Assembly (NCBI GenBank): GCA_948474755.1
Contig: CAOLHI010000079.1
Span: 1,116,001-1,180,000 of the forward strand
Length of the DNA stretch: 64,000 bases
DNA from: Ctenosaura bakeri
Lineage: Eukaryota > Chordata > Lepidosauria > Squamata > Iguanidae
Direction: 5' to 3'
Made by a program: the position numbers and the translations under genes. Positions 21,600 to 32,737 of this stretch are shown here, one piece after another; positions within the stretch are counted from its first letter, which is position 1, and each line of letters starts with the position of its first letter. Under the pieces are notes generated by a model, which did not search any database, was not told the DNA's origin, and saw only the letters and a program-made list of their open reading frames with translations.

Positions 21600-21845
21600 G
21601 ACTGCAGTTAACAGCAATAGCAATAGCACTTAACATTTCTATACTGCTCATCAGTGAGCTGCATTCCCTAAGCAGTTTACAATGTGTTAGCTCATTGCCT
21701 CCAACAAGCTGGATACTTATTTTACTGACCTGCAGAAGGATGGAAGGCTGAGTCCACCTGGAGCCCTGCAGGATCGAACTCACAATGTTGTGGCTGCAGT
21801 ACAAGCATTTAACCACTGCGCCACCAGGGCACTCAACAACAACAG
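21600..21845 (-). mobile_element. Squamate tRNA-derived SINE (second family)
   Basis: In minus sense it starts 'CCCTGGTGGCGCAGTGGTTA' (A-box TGGCGCAGTGG), then B-box GAGTTCGATCC, 'CCTTCCATCCTTCTGCAGGT', 'TTGTTGGAGGCAATGAGCTA', and ends with a run of TGCTATTGCTATTGCTGTT. This matches a SINE layout abundant in lizards and snakes. It differs from the ACAACAA-tailed family. Confidence 0.75.
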
Positions 21846-21849
21846 CAGG

Positions 21850-24030
21850 AAGTAGCCTAGCAACCATACTTCACCTATTAAGAATCTAGGAATCTGCCTC
21901 ACATTTACTCACCCCATAGCTCTGTCTAGTGGCTATTTTGGCCCCCAAAGCTTTGTCCCATAATCACACTGAAAGCCTCTTAAATGCACAAAAACACATG
22001 AAAATATCCCCACTCCCAAAACCACCCTAGAACCCTGTACTACCCTTAAATATCTCCATTTTCCTCTGCAGTCCCTATCACAATGGCATCAGGAAGTAAT
22101 AACCTGTCACTTCCTGTCACCATTTTGGAAGAAACTACAGGAAAAAAATTAAGGTATTTGGGCTTGTTGGGGAGCCCATGTAGGAGTCTGGTGAGATATT
22201 TTTCCCTGGCCCATACAAGAGCCCACTCCAGTCTAGTTCATTATTGTAAACACTAACTAGTAATGATCCTCCAGAGTTTAGTCAGGATTCTCTCCTTGCT
22301 CTACCAAGTATACCTGTTGATCTCCCATCCACTTAGTAAACAGATACAATTCTACTTAGATTTCAAAATCAGACAAGAGTGGTTGTACTCAGCATAGTTT
22401 TTTCCCCCAGATCTCAACAAGTACTACATCACTGCAATTCACACTGACATCTCTACGGACAGGAATCTTAAGAGTCAAGTATCACCAAAGTCAGAAGAGA
22501 CTCTAAGGAATCGTCTTGACCAAACCACATCCCACAACAGAATAAATATGTAAGCCAATAAATACTGAATGTGAACATCTCCAGATTTTTCACAAAAATG
22601 CCAGGCTCACATCTCCCTAGGGTTCACAAAACTAGCTGGCATGGTTATTTGGAAGCAAGCCAGCAAACAGCTTCTTCCAAACTGTTAGTTAGAAAAGAAT
22701 GAATACCCAAATCACTCTTTTAAAACTCACTCTGTGCTATCATTAAACTGGGAATCCATCAGCATCTGGCAAGAGGGAATTGAGGGCTCCTCTAAATTCT
22801 CAATTTAATTTAGTCCTGAGGCTGGGGACAGACATTCCCAAAGCTTAAAATCTTGATTGCCATGTCAGCAACTATAAACTCTCTGCAAATTGATGCCCTT
22901 GTAGTTTTTGACCCAACTAGTGAAGCCTGGCAGAAGCTGCCACAGTTTATTACATTCTTGAAAAGGGGTCTGTCTTTCTTCACAGCAAGGCTACTGCACT
23001 CCCAATCTCACTAGCTGAAAGCTTTGAAGTATTTGCTGACCTTCAAAGACCTTACTGATGTAATTTCATTGCTTTCTTCCAAAAGTCATGGGTGTCTCTG
23101 CTTTAACTGAGTGTTACCTTTTGTATATGCATTCTGTCCATCACATGGAAAACAATCCAGTGTTGGAAGAAGTCTACATTTGTCAGGTTATGAAAGGAGG
23201 CAAAAATGCACCCTTTCCATTCAGGTGTATATGTCAAGAAGCCAATATTTTACTGTTCGGTTCCCAAAATTAGGAAATAGCACTCATACCACTACTATGA
23301 CATATTGCCAAGTACATAGAGATTATTCAATATAGCCCTAAGAAGCAGGAAACATAAGGAAATTTACAAGTAGCTCAACCCCTTTCCACCAAAAAAGCAC
23401 TATCACCAACCAAATAACATAGCATGGATCACTACAATATCATAATCTCTATAACTTCAGGAAGTCCTTCATTACTGGAAGGATTCTATAGCTTGTAAGG
23501 ATACAGAGGAGATATATTTTGGCCTAAAAACAATGCCTACCAAAGCTGCCAAACAATGGCACTGCAGAAAAGAGTCTGGATATGTAATCTAGTATAGAAC
23601 TTTTTTTTTCCCATTTCACAGGATGATTGGCACATGCCTAGGACCAAGTTTTTGCCTTCATGGTTGAGAGCATTTAATGAGGAAATGCTTTCTTAAGGAA
23701 CACAAACATCTACCTTCTAGTGTTGCTATTCTTACAGACAAAGTGATAACTCAACAAATAGTCAGACATTTAGGATAACATTAGACACAGATTCTGATGT
23801 TCACTTTGTATCTGCAGCCCAACAAATCATCTTGGCAGCTACTGCTGCATTTTTGTGGCAAACCCTATGCACACTTACTTGGGAGTTAGTCTCACTGAAC
23901 TTTATGAGTTTTACTTCTGAATAAATTTGTGGATTTGCACTGTCAGACTACAATGCATGGTTTATGCATAAATAAGCCAAGCATCCACAGAAGGGTTGAC
24001 ATACCTGGTATTACAATTTTATAAATTTCA
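21850..24030. other. METTL24 intron 2 DNA, no gene seen
   Basis: Nothing supported: no exons with splice sites and no clear repeat family. Short overlapping frames at 23088-23335 lack motifs. Confidence 0.4.
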
Positions 24031-24125
24031 ATAATTTTTTTTTTTTAAAAAAAAAAAGCTTTTTCCAATCTGCTGTGATCCAGATAAGTTGGACTACAAC
24101 TCTCATCAGCCCCAACCAACAGGCC
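24031..24125. repeat. T/A homopolymer pair and MITE end
   Basis: About fourteen T followed by about eleven A, then 'AGTTGGACTACAACTCTCAT' CAGCCCCAACCAACAGGCC, the inner arm of a common amniote MITE (compare 44328 and 45556). Confidence 0.55.
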
Positions 24126-24267
24126 CTATGATTTCATGGATGTGATTAATCTTCTTCCAGTTGACAAGATATTTTATACCTGAGTGTGTTTGTTGTGGAA
24201 TTTACAAAGAACTAGACTTACCAGATGGGCACTGACCACAGATATTACCTGAAGAACTGAAAACAAT

Positions 24268-24468
24268 GGCCATTTCCCCTCTACACTGTTATAGTGCTAT
24301 TATTACACTTCCAACACCTATGGAATCCTGGAGTTTGCAGGTTATGGAGGGGCCTTTAGAATTCTTAGCCAAAGAGCTCCTTGGCCTCTGTAAATCACAA
24401 ACTCCAGATTTCCACAGGATGTTGAAAGTAGAATAATAGCACTGTAACAGTGTAGGGTGGAAATGGCC
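24268..24468. mobile_element. Palindromic MITE, copy 1 (3-bp TSD AAT)
   Basis: 201 bp with terminal inverted repeats GGCCATTTCC...GGAAATGGCC, flanked by AAT on both sides (24265-24267 and 24469-24471). The two halves are long imperfect inverted complements: 'TATAGTGCTATTATTACACT' pairs with 'AGTAGAATAATAGCACTGTA', and 'GGAATCCTGGAGTTTGCAGG' with AACTCCAGATTTCC. There is no coding capacity. See also 27351, 51707 and 46349. Confidence 0.85.
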
Positions 24469-24474
24469 AATGTC

Positions 24475-27340
24475 TGTAAGTTCAGCCAACTGCCATGTAT
24501 ATTTTTAACCCAGCAAAACACCACAGGAGGAAATAATTGTCCCAATTTAAAAAAAAAAAATCTATGGCTTTGTGCTACTGGGGTGATTTTTTGTCCCAGC
24601 CAATGAAACGTATTTTGTGAAATGCCATTTTGTGATCCAGTGAAGCTAGCATGACTACTCAGATGAGAAAGAACCCCTCTCCATGTTCAGAGAAAAACTC
24701 TAGAACAACTTTAACCTGAATCTTTGCTACCTATATATTGTTTATTAAGATATCAAAGTGTCCTGTTTATGAAGGCAAAAATATTCAGTCAGTTGCCAAG
24801 GTAACATTTGCATTCAGGATTCCCTGGGAGAGACAGACTTCACTAGAGACAAAATCCACAGCTGCCCCATCAACTCTAAGTGAGTGTTATTATCAATGTC
24901 CACATTATTTTGCAAGGTTATAAATAAAGGAGGTGGGTATGGTGTGCATTACTGTTACTTAAAAGTGGGTTGAAGAGGTCAGTTCCACCGACAGAAGCAA
25001 GAATGGGCAAAGATAGCAACTCAGTATTCCTGGCATAGATGTTTTTGCATTTAATGTTCCACACACTGGGAGTGCAATGAAATAAAAATACTCTGCTTCA
25101 GAAGAAACTCTGGAATAGCTCTTTCAGGATGATTCTGAGAGTGATCACTGCACATCTGGAGACAACAGCCTACCCACTGCCAGTTAGTCAGAACCCAAAA
25201 ACAACATTATCTCACGGCATTTGTCAAATTTAGGCATATTTTAGGAGCAGCCTCTAGAAATGCCTCCAGGAGCATGTGGAACAGATGCATCTCATAGTAA
25301 AGCTGTCCAATGGGCAGAAGACTTAGAAGCAAGAGGGCAACAAGTGTACATTCACATGACCCTGTCTAGGAAGTACTAAGTGGACATTGGGATGGAAGGG
25401 ATGGAAGGATTTGGTACAGACATCCACAGTCTATTTAGTGTATATCATCCAGAGGCATCCTTTGGAAATGCCCAGAGCCACTCAATAAACAGTGCTAGGT
25501 TCTACATAGAAAGCATAATTTACCACATAAACTGTGGAACACATAAAGAAGCAGAGCATGGAATGAAAGGATCAAAGTCAAAGTGTGAGAGCTTTTTGAT
25601 ATCAGTACAGCATGCATTGGCCTGTTGGGTATATCACAGACAAAGTGAAGCCCTCGGAGATCTGTGGCATCCAATCTTAGGGTATGAACAGTCTGAAGAG
25701 TTTTGGTGAACTCACAAGGAGCTTGAGGTTCAACAAGAAGAAAACAAGGTGTAGAATCACTGACAAACTGGCTGCGTCTGGATATATGCAGACTGTAAAA
25801 GTGGTACACACCAGGAAAAGATTTAACCAGTGGTTGAGAACTAGTTGAATTTAGAGCTAAACATTCCTTCTGGCAGCATATGTGAAGAAAATCAGGAAAA
25901 TATGGCATTAATGTGGGGCAGAGCTGCAGTGCTAAGACATCATAATTTCTAAAGGGAGACATTTACTTGGGCATACTGGCTAGTGAACCACAGGAGTCCA
26001 GCTTGGTTACAAAGTGGTGCCAACCATGGTTGAACCATGTTTCCAAAGTGCATGGAAAGAGGTCGGATTTGTGTCACCAGCTTAGATCATTCTATTAACC
26101 ACAGGCATAATGTATGTTTGCATCATTCAGTGGAATGAGCTATATATCCTCTCTTCTGTTCCGCAGTATGGAAGTGAATCACCATTCAGTATGGGTGGGA
26201 AATTTGTTTGCAAGGGCCACTGCGGCAACAAAGTGACATGCCCTGGCTGTAGGGTGGCTGTCACAAAGAAAGGCTCTCCACTGAGGGACAGTTCCCTCAG
26301 CAGAGTCTAGACATTTTGTTATTAGGGTAGAAAATTATACCTTGAGACAATTAATACTTGGCCCTACTGCAAATAAGTAAGAACAGCTTTTCTCCTTCTA
26401 GGTTTATGTTTGTCTCCTAATGTGGGGTTTTCAAAACATTGTTTTTGTTGTTCTGAATCATAAATAACAGTAGGAGTATTTTCAAGATCTAGAATTATAT
26501 TAACATTTTTTGCCCAAAAAAATGGGGAAACAAGCATTTGCACTGTGTGGACATATTGTATTTGCCCCTGGGTGTTCAGGTGCTGTGAGATAACTTTCTA
26601 TCTGCTTTTTGTCCTATTCTATTATGTAAGCATAGGTATACACATTGCAACACATTGCTGCTCCCAGAGGTTCAGAAAATACACCATGATTCATTCAAGA
26701 TATATGTTTTTTTTAAAATCCACCTACATGAAGTTTAATAACTTGTGACTAAACCTAAATGTCAAAGATCTGTGGGCCCGCTTTTCTAGCTGAACACAAA
26801 ATCCACCTTTCTTGCAGTATTTGACATACAAACGGTTTTTCGCCACAAATGTTGCAACTTCTATTAGTACTAAGAAAATACACATATTTTCCTTAACCTT
26901 TTGAGATTCTCCCCTCTCTGTAGAGGTGAATGCTGGCATAACTCACTGAGGACCTGGGATCAATCAGCATTGTCCTAATCCAACCTTATTTAATAGGGCT
27001 GTTGTGAATTTACATTACCTGAAGCTCCACAGCCAACAGGTAGAAAGGAAATATAATTAACAAATAAAAATTCAGAATGATTCAATAGTAATATACAATA
27101 TTTTAGGGATTCTACACATCAGGTACTCATAATTCAGCCCCCAACCAAGTTCCCCTCCCTTTTTTGTAATGACAGAATTTGTGATTAACTCCTCAAAGAA
27201 CAAGCACCTATTACAAGTTTTGTTTTCACTACTACAGTACTTTAATCTGAAGTAATGTATTTTAAACTTAAAAACACAATATGAATCACATATCTTATCT
27301 ATTGCGACATTTGTGGTACAATCATAAAACAAAATCTTGC
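24475..27340. other. METTL24 intron 2 DNA, no gene seen
   Basis: The longest open frame (minus strand, 25962-25495, 155 aa) has no recognisable domain, is not bounded by splice sites, and an overlapping 109-aa frame exists on the other strand; I treat it as chance. No repeats were confidently named. Confidence 0.4.
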
Positions 27341-27350
27341 TAAGAACTAA

Positions 27351-27529
27351 GGCCATTTCTGCACTAGACTTTTATAGCACTATGATTCCACTTGAAACAT
27401 CCTATGGAATCCTGGGGTTTGCAGTTTAGGGAGGGGACGGTTGGCCCCTCCCAAAACTGCAAACCCCAGGATTCCATAGGATGTTTCAAGTGGAATCATA
27501 GTGCTATAAAAGTCCAGTGTGGAAATGGC
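27351..27529. mobile_element. Palindromic MITE, copy 2 (TSD TAA), near-perfect hairpin
   Basis: Arms of about 85 bp (27351-27436 and 27444-27529) are almost exact inverted complements: left 'GCACTAGACTTTTATAGCAC', right 'GTGCTATAAAAGTCCAGTGT'. Flanking TAA is seen on both sides if one terminal C was lost on the right. The copy lies 50 bp downstream of the METTL24 exon-2 donor in gene sense. High arm identity implies a recent insertion or arm conversion. Confidence 0.85.
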
Positions 27530-27579
27530 TAAAGTCTTGCTCTCTGATTTCATAAACAAACATCAATGTGAAAACCAAC

Positions 27580-27678
27580 CTGGGCAGTGCTGATATACTT
27601 TAAGAGCCTGAGGGCTTCATTACTCAGGGATGGTGTAGAGCTTGCCCAAGGTTGCAAATCTATGTGCCAGCGTATAGC
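27580..27678 (-). CDS. METTL24: METTL24 internal exon 2
   Basis: The minus-strand acceptor is a T/C-rich tract ending GTTCTAG (exon begins at 27678) and the donor is CAG|GTTGGT (exon ends at 27580). It has 99 bp, 33 codons, phase 0 at both ends. It encodes '[20 protein letters not shown]' followed by '[11 protein letters not shown]', which joins directly to 'ISCNRT' of exon 3. The 'W-H-x-D/E-L-Q-P-W-A' and 'Y-I-S-T-x-Q' strings are those of vertebrate METTL24 just before the methyltransferase domain. The upstream exon with the start codon and signal anchor was not seen up to 64000. Confidence 0.88.
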
Positions 27679-27699
27679 CTAGAACATCAAGAAGAGAAA

Positions 27700-28430
27700 A
27701 GAAATTAGCACAAGCAAGAATAAATCTGTTTTCAATAAAAACATTCCTAAAAACATAGTACATTTAATTTCATAATTTTATGAAATCAGCGATAAGGCAG
27801 CGGTCAAAAAGTGAAAGTCACACTCTTAAGATTTTTTTTCTGTTCAATTTCTTATCAAATAACATCAGATAAAAGAACTGTGCTCGCATAGACAACAAAG
27901 TAACATTGTACAAAAAGTATGGATAGATGCACTCACTGGTTTGTACAAAATAAAGAAAAAAGGGAAAACAGATCAAACTATAAACTTCATGCCTACAACA
28001 TCTGGCAAGATACGGAGGACTTTTTTGTTTCTTCCCTCACCATGTAACTTTTCCTATACCACATACTTTTTTTTGGAAGCCCCTTTGGGTCCCACTCTGG
28101 GAGAAAGGTGGCAAATAAATATAATAAACAATAGCGTAAGAGTTTAGGATTACTCAGAAACTTACAAAATTTCATGGCATTCTGGTTGGTCTTAATAAAT
28201 GACCAGCTGTGGATTTTGGAAAACAGGCATTTCATTTGAGGGAAACCTTTAGAATTAGTTATTTGAAATACGAATCAACCTGATAAAACTCAACCCATTT
28301 CTCTTCTTGCTAGTCATGTTGAATGGTGGAGACTAATTAAGAACCATGAACATTTAGCCAGCGGGGGAGGAAAGTTTTCAGTCACAAATTAGGAATATAG
28401 TATTGGTTTATACTAAGCCACTCAGCCAGC
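27700..28430. other. Intron 1 DNA with an L2 3' end
   Basis: Mostly unassigned. At 28078-28130 'CCCTTTGGGTCCCACTCTGG' GAGAAAGGTGGCAAATAAATATAATAA is the 3' end of an L2-type LINE on the plus strand (compare the minus-strand copy at 61238). Confidence 0.5.
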
Positions 28431-28437
28431 TAATTCA

Positions 28438-28620
28438 TCTCCCCCTGCCCACGTGATCACACATGGTGGGGGGGGATGTCTTTGCTGGCCTCCCATAAGA
28501 GAAGGCCATGCAATCGCCGTGCAACAAGGGTCGCGGAGTGGGAAGAGGAATGGGAGGGGTCTGCAGACCCCTTTTAGGCCACGCCATCCCTTCCTCAGCC
28601 TCTTTGTTTGCTGGCAAGGC
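28438..28620 (+). repeat. Left terminal region of the Ngaro-like element
   Basis: About 180 bp shared with 56558-56738: 'GGCCATGCAATCGCCGTGCA' region, ACAAGGGTCGC, CCTTTTAGG, 'CCATCCCTTCCTCAGCCTCT'. Corresponds to the A1 part of a split direct repeat in Ngaro terminology. I found no second copy of it near the right end of this element. Confidence 0.7.
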
Positions 28621-29029
28621 TGACGGAGTGGGCTGCTGCTGGCCCTGAAAGCCAGCCACCTGGTGGGGCCTGGACAGGCCTTTGTTCACAGCAGCACGGG
28701 GAGGCAGCTGGCGGGCGCATCAGCGGCCGCCCAGATTCAGGTTTTTTTTCTCTTTCTTTTCCCTTTTCTTTCTTTCTTTTCTTGTTCCCTATTCCACACC
28801 TCTTCCCCCTCCCTGTGCTGATCCTCGCAGGGGGGTTGTTGTGGGCCCCCTGGGTCCTGGGGAGGGCCGCTGGTGCAGCAGCAGTGGCAGAAGGGTTTTG
28901 TTTTTAGCACCAGAGAGGTGACCACTGGGCTTGGGTGGCCTGGTTGGGAGCAGCATCCCATTGGGGAGTCCCTTAGGTGTTTGGAAGCCTATTTGGGGAG
29001 GGCAGTTGTTGTGGCTCTCCCTCCCCTCG

Positions 29030-29056
29030 ACTTTATACACACACACACACACACAC
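29030..29056. repeat. (CA)n microsatellite
   Basis: About ten CA units in the leader of the Ngaro-like element, within a wider C/T-rich stretch (28740-29240). Confidence 0.9.
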
Positions 29057-29151
29057 TTTCTCTTTTTTCTCTTTCCTCCTTCCCCTTTTTGCATCTTCCC
29101 CTCTGTCATCAGGGGTGTATGCTTGCACTTAGGGCCGGTTTTGTTGCCTCT

Positions 29152-29618
29152 GGGCCATGAGAGTGTGTCTTAGTTGTCTTTTTGGGCTGAGAGAGTGTGC
29201 CTTCCCCCCTCCTTCTCCCGTTTCCCCCTTCTCTCTTTTTCTCTCTCTTTTGCGCCTCTCTTCTAGGAGTGTTGCTCTTTTGTGTGGTTTTGCTGCATCT
29301 AGGCTGTGAGAGTGCATCCAGTTTGCCTTGGCAGGCTGAGAGAGTGTGATTATTTTGTTTGTTTTGTTTTGTTATGTTTTGTTTTGCTAAGGGGTTTTTA
29401 GGATTTATTGCATTTGGGTCGGGAGGGGGACATTGTTCCAGGTTTCCTTGTTTTGGGCTGAGAGAGTGTGAAAAGACTTACTTATTTACATGCTTTCTGG
29501 CCTCAGTGCTGAGACAGTGTGATGAGTTGTGCTGATTGAGTTGAGAGAGTGTTGAGGTACTCTCTTAGTGGCATGATTCCCTGCTGGTGGGTTGTGCTAC
29601 TCAGGCTGAGAGGGTGGG
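29152..29618 (+). promoter_or_regulatory. Leader with eight copies of a 15-bp GGCTGAGAGAGTGTG motif
   Basis: Near-copies of GGCTGAGAGAGTGTG lie at about 29153, 29185, 29303, 29335, 29457, 29507, 29540 and 29603. Gaps are about 30, 118, 32, 122, 50, 33 and 63 bp, roughly multiples of 30. Most copies are conserved better than the T-rich DNA between them. The position just before the Gag-like frame suggests a promoter, packaging or RNA-binding function, but this is inference. Alternatively it is a decayed 30-bp minisatellite. Confidence 0.6.
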
Positions 29619-29665
29619 TTTTGGCCTTGTCGGTCCATAGCGGGTGGTGTGCCTGAATTCATTGC

Positions 29666-31090
29666 GTGGTGGCTAGATTTTCATTTGGGGCTGGGACAGC
29701 GCAATTCATTCTCTCCTTGGGGTTTTGGCTGGAAGATTGGCCTGATTTGCCAGTGGTGCTGAAGGCTTCCAAACGAGTTTCATCAGCATTGAATGGTAAG
29801 CGGCCCACCAAGAAGGCCAAAAAGGCCATGCCAGCCAAAAAGGTCACGCCAGCCAAGTCCTTAGCTACCCCAATGTCAGTGACCTCATCTTCAAGGATGG
29901 GGGAGCAAATGTGGTGGCCACCATTTTTGCTAAGCTTTGGGCCATTGGGAGTGGCCAGCAGCCTGCAGGGCAGAACAGAGGAAGGGAGGAACAGAGGGTC
30001 TCCATGCCTGTAAGTGTTATTAACCAGATTTTGGCACAGCGAGACGCTATTGAGAAGGATGGATCGGGTGAGAAGTGGAGTGAATCGCCTTCAGAGAGAT
30101 GGGAACAAGCATCCTCATCACAGCATGACAGTTGGGAGACCGGGCTCTCAGGAGAGTCGGAAGTGGCAGGAGTGGCGTCGGGTGAGTCTACTGGTCACGA
30201 GGAGGGCACTGTGCCCGTAGCATGGCCCTGAAGCTTCATTACCCACCCCCCCAAGGAATATGATATGGGCCCCGCCAGCAGGTTTCCCAGAGCTATCATA
30301 TTCTTCTTCACCTTCTTCCCCTGGGGAGCAAATGTCATCCTCAGCTGCCATCAGGGGTGATACTGCATTCCCAGGATGTCCTTGAACCCGCTCAGGGTGG
30401 GACCCCGGGATCACAGGAGTCAAGCAAAGATTCAGGCCTTGAGGAGGAGACAGGTGAGCAGTCAGGGGAATTGGACAATCACCTGACCCCTGCAACTACT
30501 GAAAGAATTCTGAAAGGAGAATATGTAGACCTCCTCCTTTTGTACCGAGAGCCTGATAAGAAAGAGGAGGAGGATTTGGATCCAGGTGAGAGAGAAAAAT
30601 TGAAAAAATGCAGGATTGACAAGAACTGGACAAACTGGTTTGTAGGTTATCTCATTCACACGCATGTGATAGTTAAGCCCCAGCTATCGAGAGCTCACTC
30701 CCTGATGGTGTATTTGAACAGGATTTTCAAGGCTCATGCAGATTTTGCTGGGACTGGTTGGCTGCACTATGATGAGAAGTTTAGGATGAGGGCAGCAAAG
30801 CAACCAAGCCTGCGCTGGGACAGCATCCAGTCTGAATTGTGGATGCAGACATTGACCCCTGCTCGCCCCATTTTTGGTGAGAGGTCCCACTCTGGTCATC
30901 TGGTGCAGTTGAACAAGTCCAAGGGGCCTCCCCGCACTCAGGCAGGAGCAGCAGCAAATCCAGCTCTGCTGGGAGTTTGAGATGCAAAGGTTTTGTGCCT
31001 GTCGTCCTTGCAAATACAAGCACCTATGTGGGATCTGCTGGGGCTCTCACTCCATTCGCAACTGCACTGAGGAGAGGGGGGGGGACAAGC
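29666..31090 (+). pseudogene. Ngaro-like Gag with zinc knuckle (frameshifted)
   Basis: Blocks in order: a lysine/alanine-rich start 'KRPTKKAKKAMPAKKVTPAK' (29800-29860); 'MPVSVINQILAQRDAIEKDG' (30005-30065) in the next frame; an acidic serine/glutamate-rich linker (to 30480); a globular capsid-like part 'ILKGEYVDLLLLYREPD', 'KNWTNWFVGYLIHTHVI', 'WLHYDEKFRMRAA', 'LRWDSIQSELW' (30500-30860); and in yet another frame a cysteine/histidine knuckle C-W-E-F-E-M-Q-R-F-C-A-C then 'PCKYKHLCGICWGSHSIRNC' (30967-31065). The knuckle matches the C-x-C/C-x5-H-x-C type of DIRS/Ngaro Gag proteins. At least three frame changes separate the blocks. Confidence 0.75.
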
Positions 31091-31097
31091 CCCAGGG

Positions 31098-32737
31098 ATG
31101 GAGGTGGCAAGTGGGGGCCAGGAAATCAGCCACCACTTCACAAAGGGGCCCAGTCCAATTAACATTGAGAGGCTGCTGGCTTGGCTCTGCTTTTACCCAG
31201 ACTGGGCTGCAGCTCTATATCTGGGGGAGAGATTTACTTGGGAGTTCGGGATCCCAAGTGTGGGACCTCAGCAGTTTTTTATGGCCAATAACCTTAAATC
31301 AGTAATAGGCAAAGAGCACGTGGTGAGGCAGAAAATTAGGAAGGAAGTTGCTGAAGGCAGGGTGTTAGGTCCATTTGACCAGCCTCCCACTCCCAACATT
31401 AGAGTTTCCCCACTAGGAGTCATCCCTAAGAAGGCTCCAGGTGAATTCAGGTTAATCCACCATTTGTCTTACCCCAGGGGTGAGTCCGTTAATGATGCCA
31501 TTCTGGCTGAGTTATGTTCTACTAAATATACTTTGTTTGATGGAGCTGTACGGGTGGTGTGCAGGCATGGCATTGGGGCTGAACTGGCCAATTCTGATAT
31601 CAAATCAGCCTTCTGCCTGCTGCCAATACATCCATGTGACTTTGAGCTTTTGGGATTCGCCTTTGACGGTAAATTCTATGTTGATCGCTCCCTCCCTATG
31701 GGATGTTCTGTGTCTTGCTCTGCCTTTGAGACATTCAGTACCTTTTTAGAATGGGCCATCAAGCATAAATCAGGCCTTAAGGGCGTTGTGTATTATTTGG
31801 ATGATTTCTTATTCAGGGGACGCTATGGTTCTGGGTAGTGCGCATTTCTCTTGGCAGAATTCGCATCTCTCATGGGGGAGTTGGGCGTGCCCCTGGCACA
31901 TGAGAAAACTGAGGGCCCCACACAGCAGCTTACATTTCTGGGGATTGAACTGGATACAGTCAACCAAGCTTGTGAACTACCGCCAGCAAAGATTCAGGAT
32001 CTTAGGTCAAGGGTGGCTTCCTTCATGGGTAGGCACAAGGCTACTCTTAAGGATTTCAGGAGCTGATAGGGCACCTGAATTTTGCCTGCCAGGTGGCTGC
32101 ACCTGATAGGGCGTTTCTTCAGCGCCTGTGTGATGCCATTGAGGGCATCACCAAGCCACATCACAGAATTAGGATCACCAGAGGGATTAAATTGGACTTA
32201 GGGGTGTGGCAGGAGTTCCTGGCTGACTTCAACAGTGTCTCTTTTTGGTGCAATGAGATCAAGGTCAGGGATGCACTGAAAATATCACCTGACGCAGCAG
32301 GATCCATCGGTTTTGGTGTCTTTTTCAGGGGCAAGTGGTGTGCACAGAGATGGCCCGAAAATTGGGCAGAGGTAGGCCTCACAGCCAACCTTACATTTTT
32401 GGAATTTCTTCCAATATTAGTGGCAGTTCACATCTGGGCACGTGAGTTAGCAAATGCCTCCATCCACTTTTGGTGTGATAACTTGGCCATGGTCCGGGTG
32501 ATTAACGCTCTCTCTTCTAGGTCACAGCATGTCATGTGCTTGGTGCGGGCTTTCATGCTTCAATGTCTCCGTTTTAACATAGTCTTCACAGCTGTACACG
32601 TTGCTGGTGTGGGTAATTCCCTGGCTGATGCTCTTTCCCATATGCAGATGGAACATTTCAGAGAACTGGCACCAGACGCTGCCGTCCTCCCAGAACCGAT
32701 GCCCTTCGATCTGTGGAAGCTTGGCGGGGTGAGGTAG
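31098..32737 (+). pseudogene. Ngaro-like reverse transcriptase and RNase H (one stop, one frameshift)
   Basis: Reverse transcriptase: 'PPTPNIRVSPLGVIPKKAPG', 'FRLIHHLSYPRGESVND' (31395-31495), 'NSDIKSAFCLLPIHP' (catalytic Asp; about 31590-31635), 'DRSLPMGCSVSCSAFETFST' (31682-31741) and 'YYLDDFLF' (about 31791). An in-frame TAG at 31836-31838 is followed in the same frame by 'LMGELGVPLAHEKTEGPTQQ' and 'LTFLGIELDT'. A one-base loss near 32056 shifts the frame, after which 'ELIGHLNFA' and RNase H follow: D in 'DAAGSIGFG' (about 32290), E in 'LEFLPILVAV' (32400), D in 'WCDNLAMV' (32476), D in 'NSLADALS' (about 32625). The end overlaps the recombinase frame by about 25 bp. Confidence 0.88.

Noticed and set aside
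25495..25962. 155-aa minus-strand open frame
   Set aside because: No recognisable domain, no splice-site context, and a 109-aa frame overlaps on the opposite strand; consistent with chance.
28440..28960. GC-rich stretch as METTL24 exon 1 or CpG island
   Set aside because: The left 180 bp matches the Ngaro derivative at 56558, and no signal-anchor frame joined to an exon-1 donor is seen on the minus strand.
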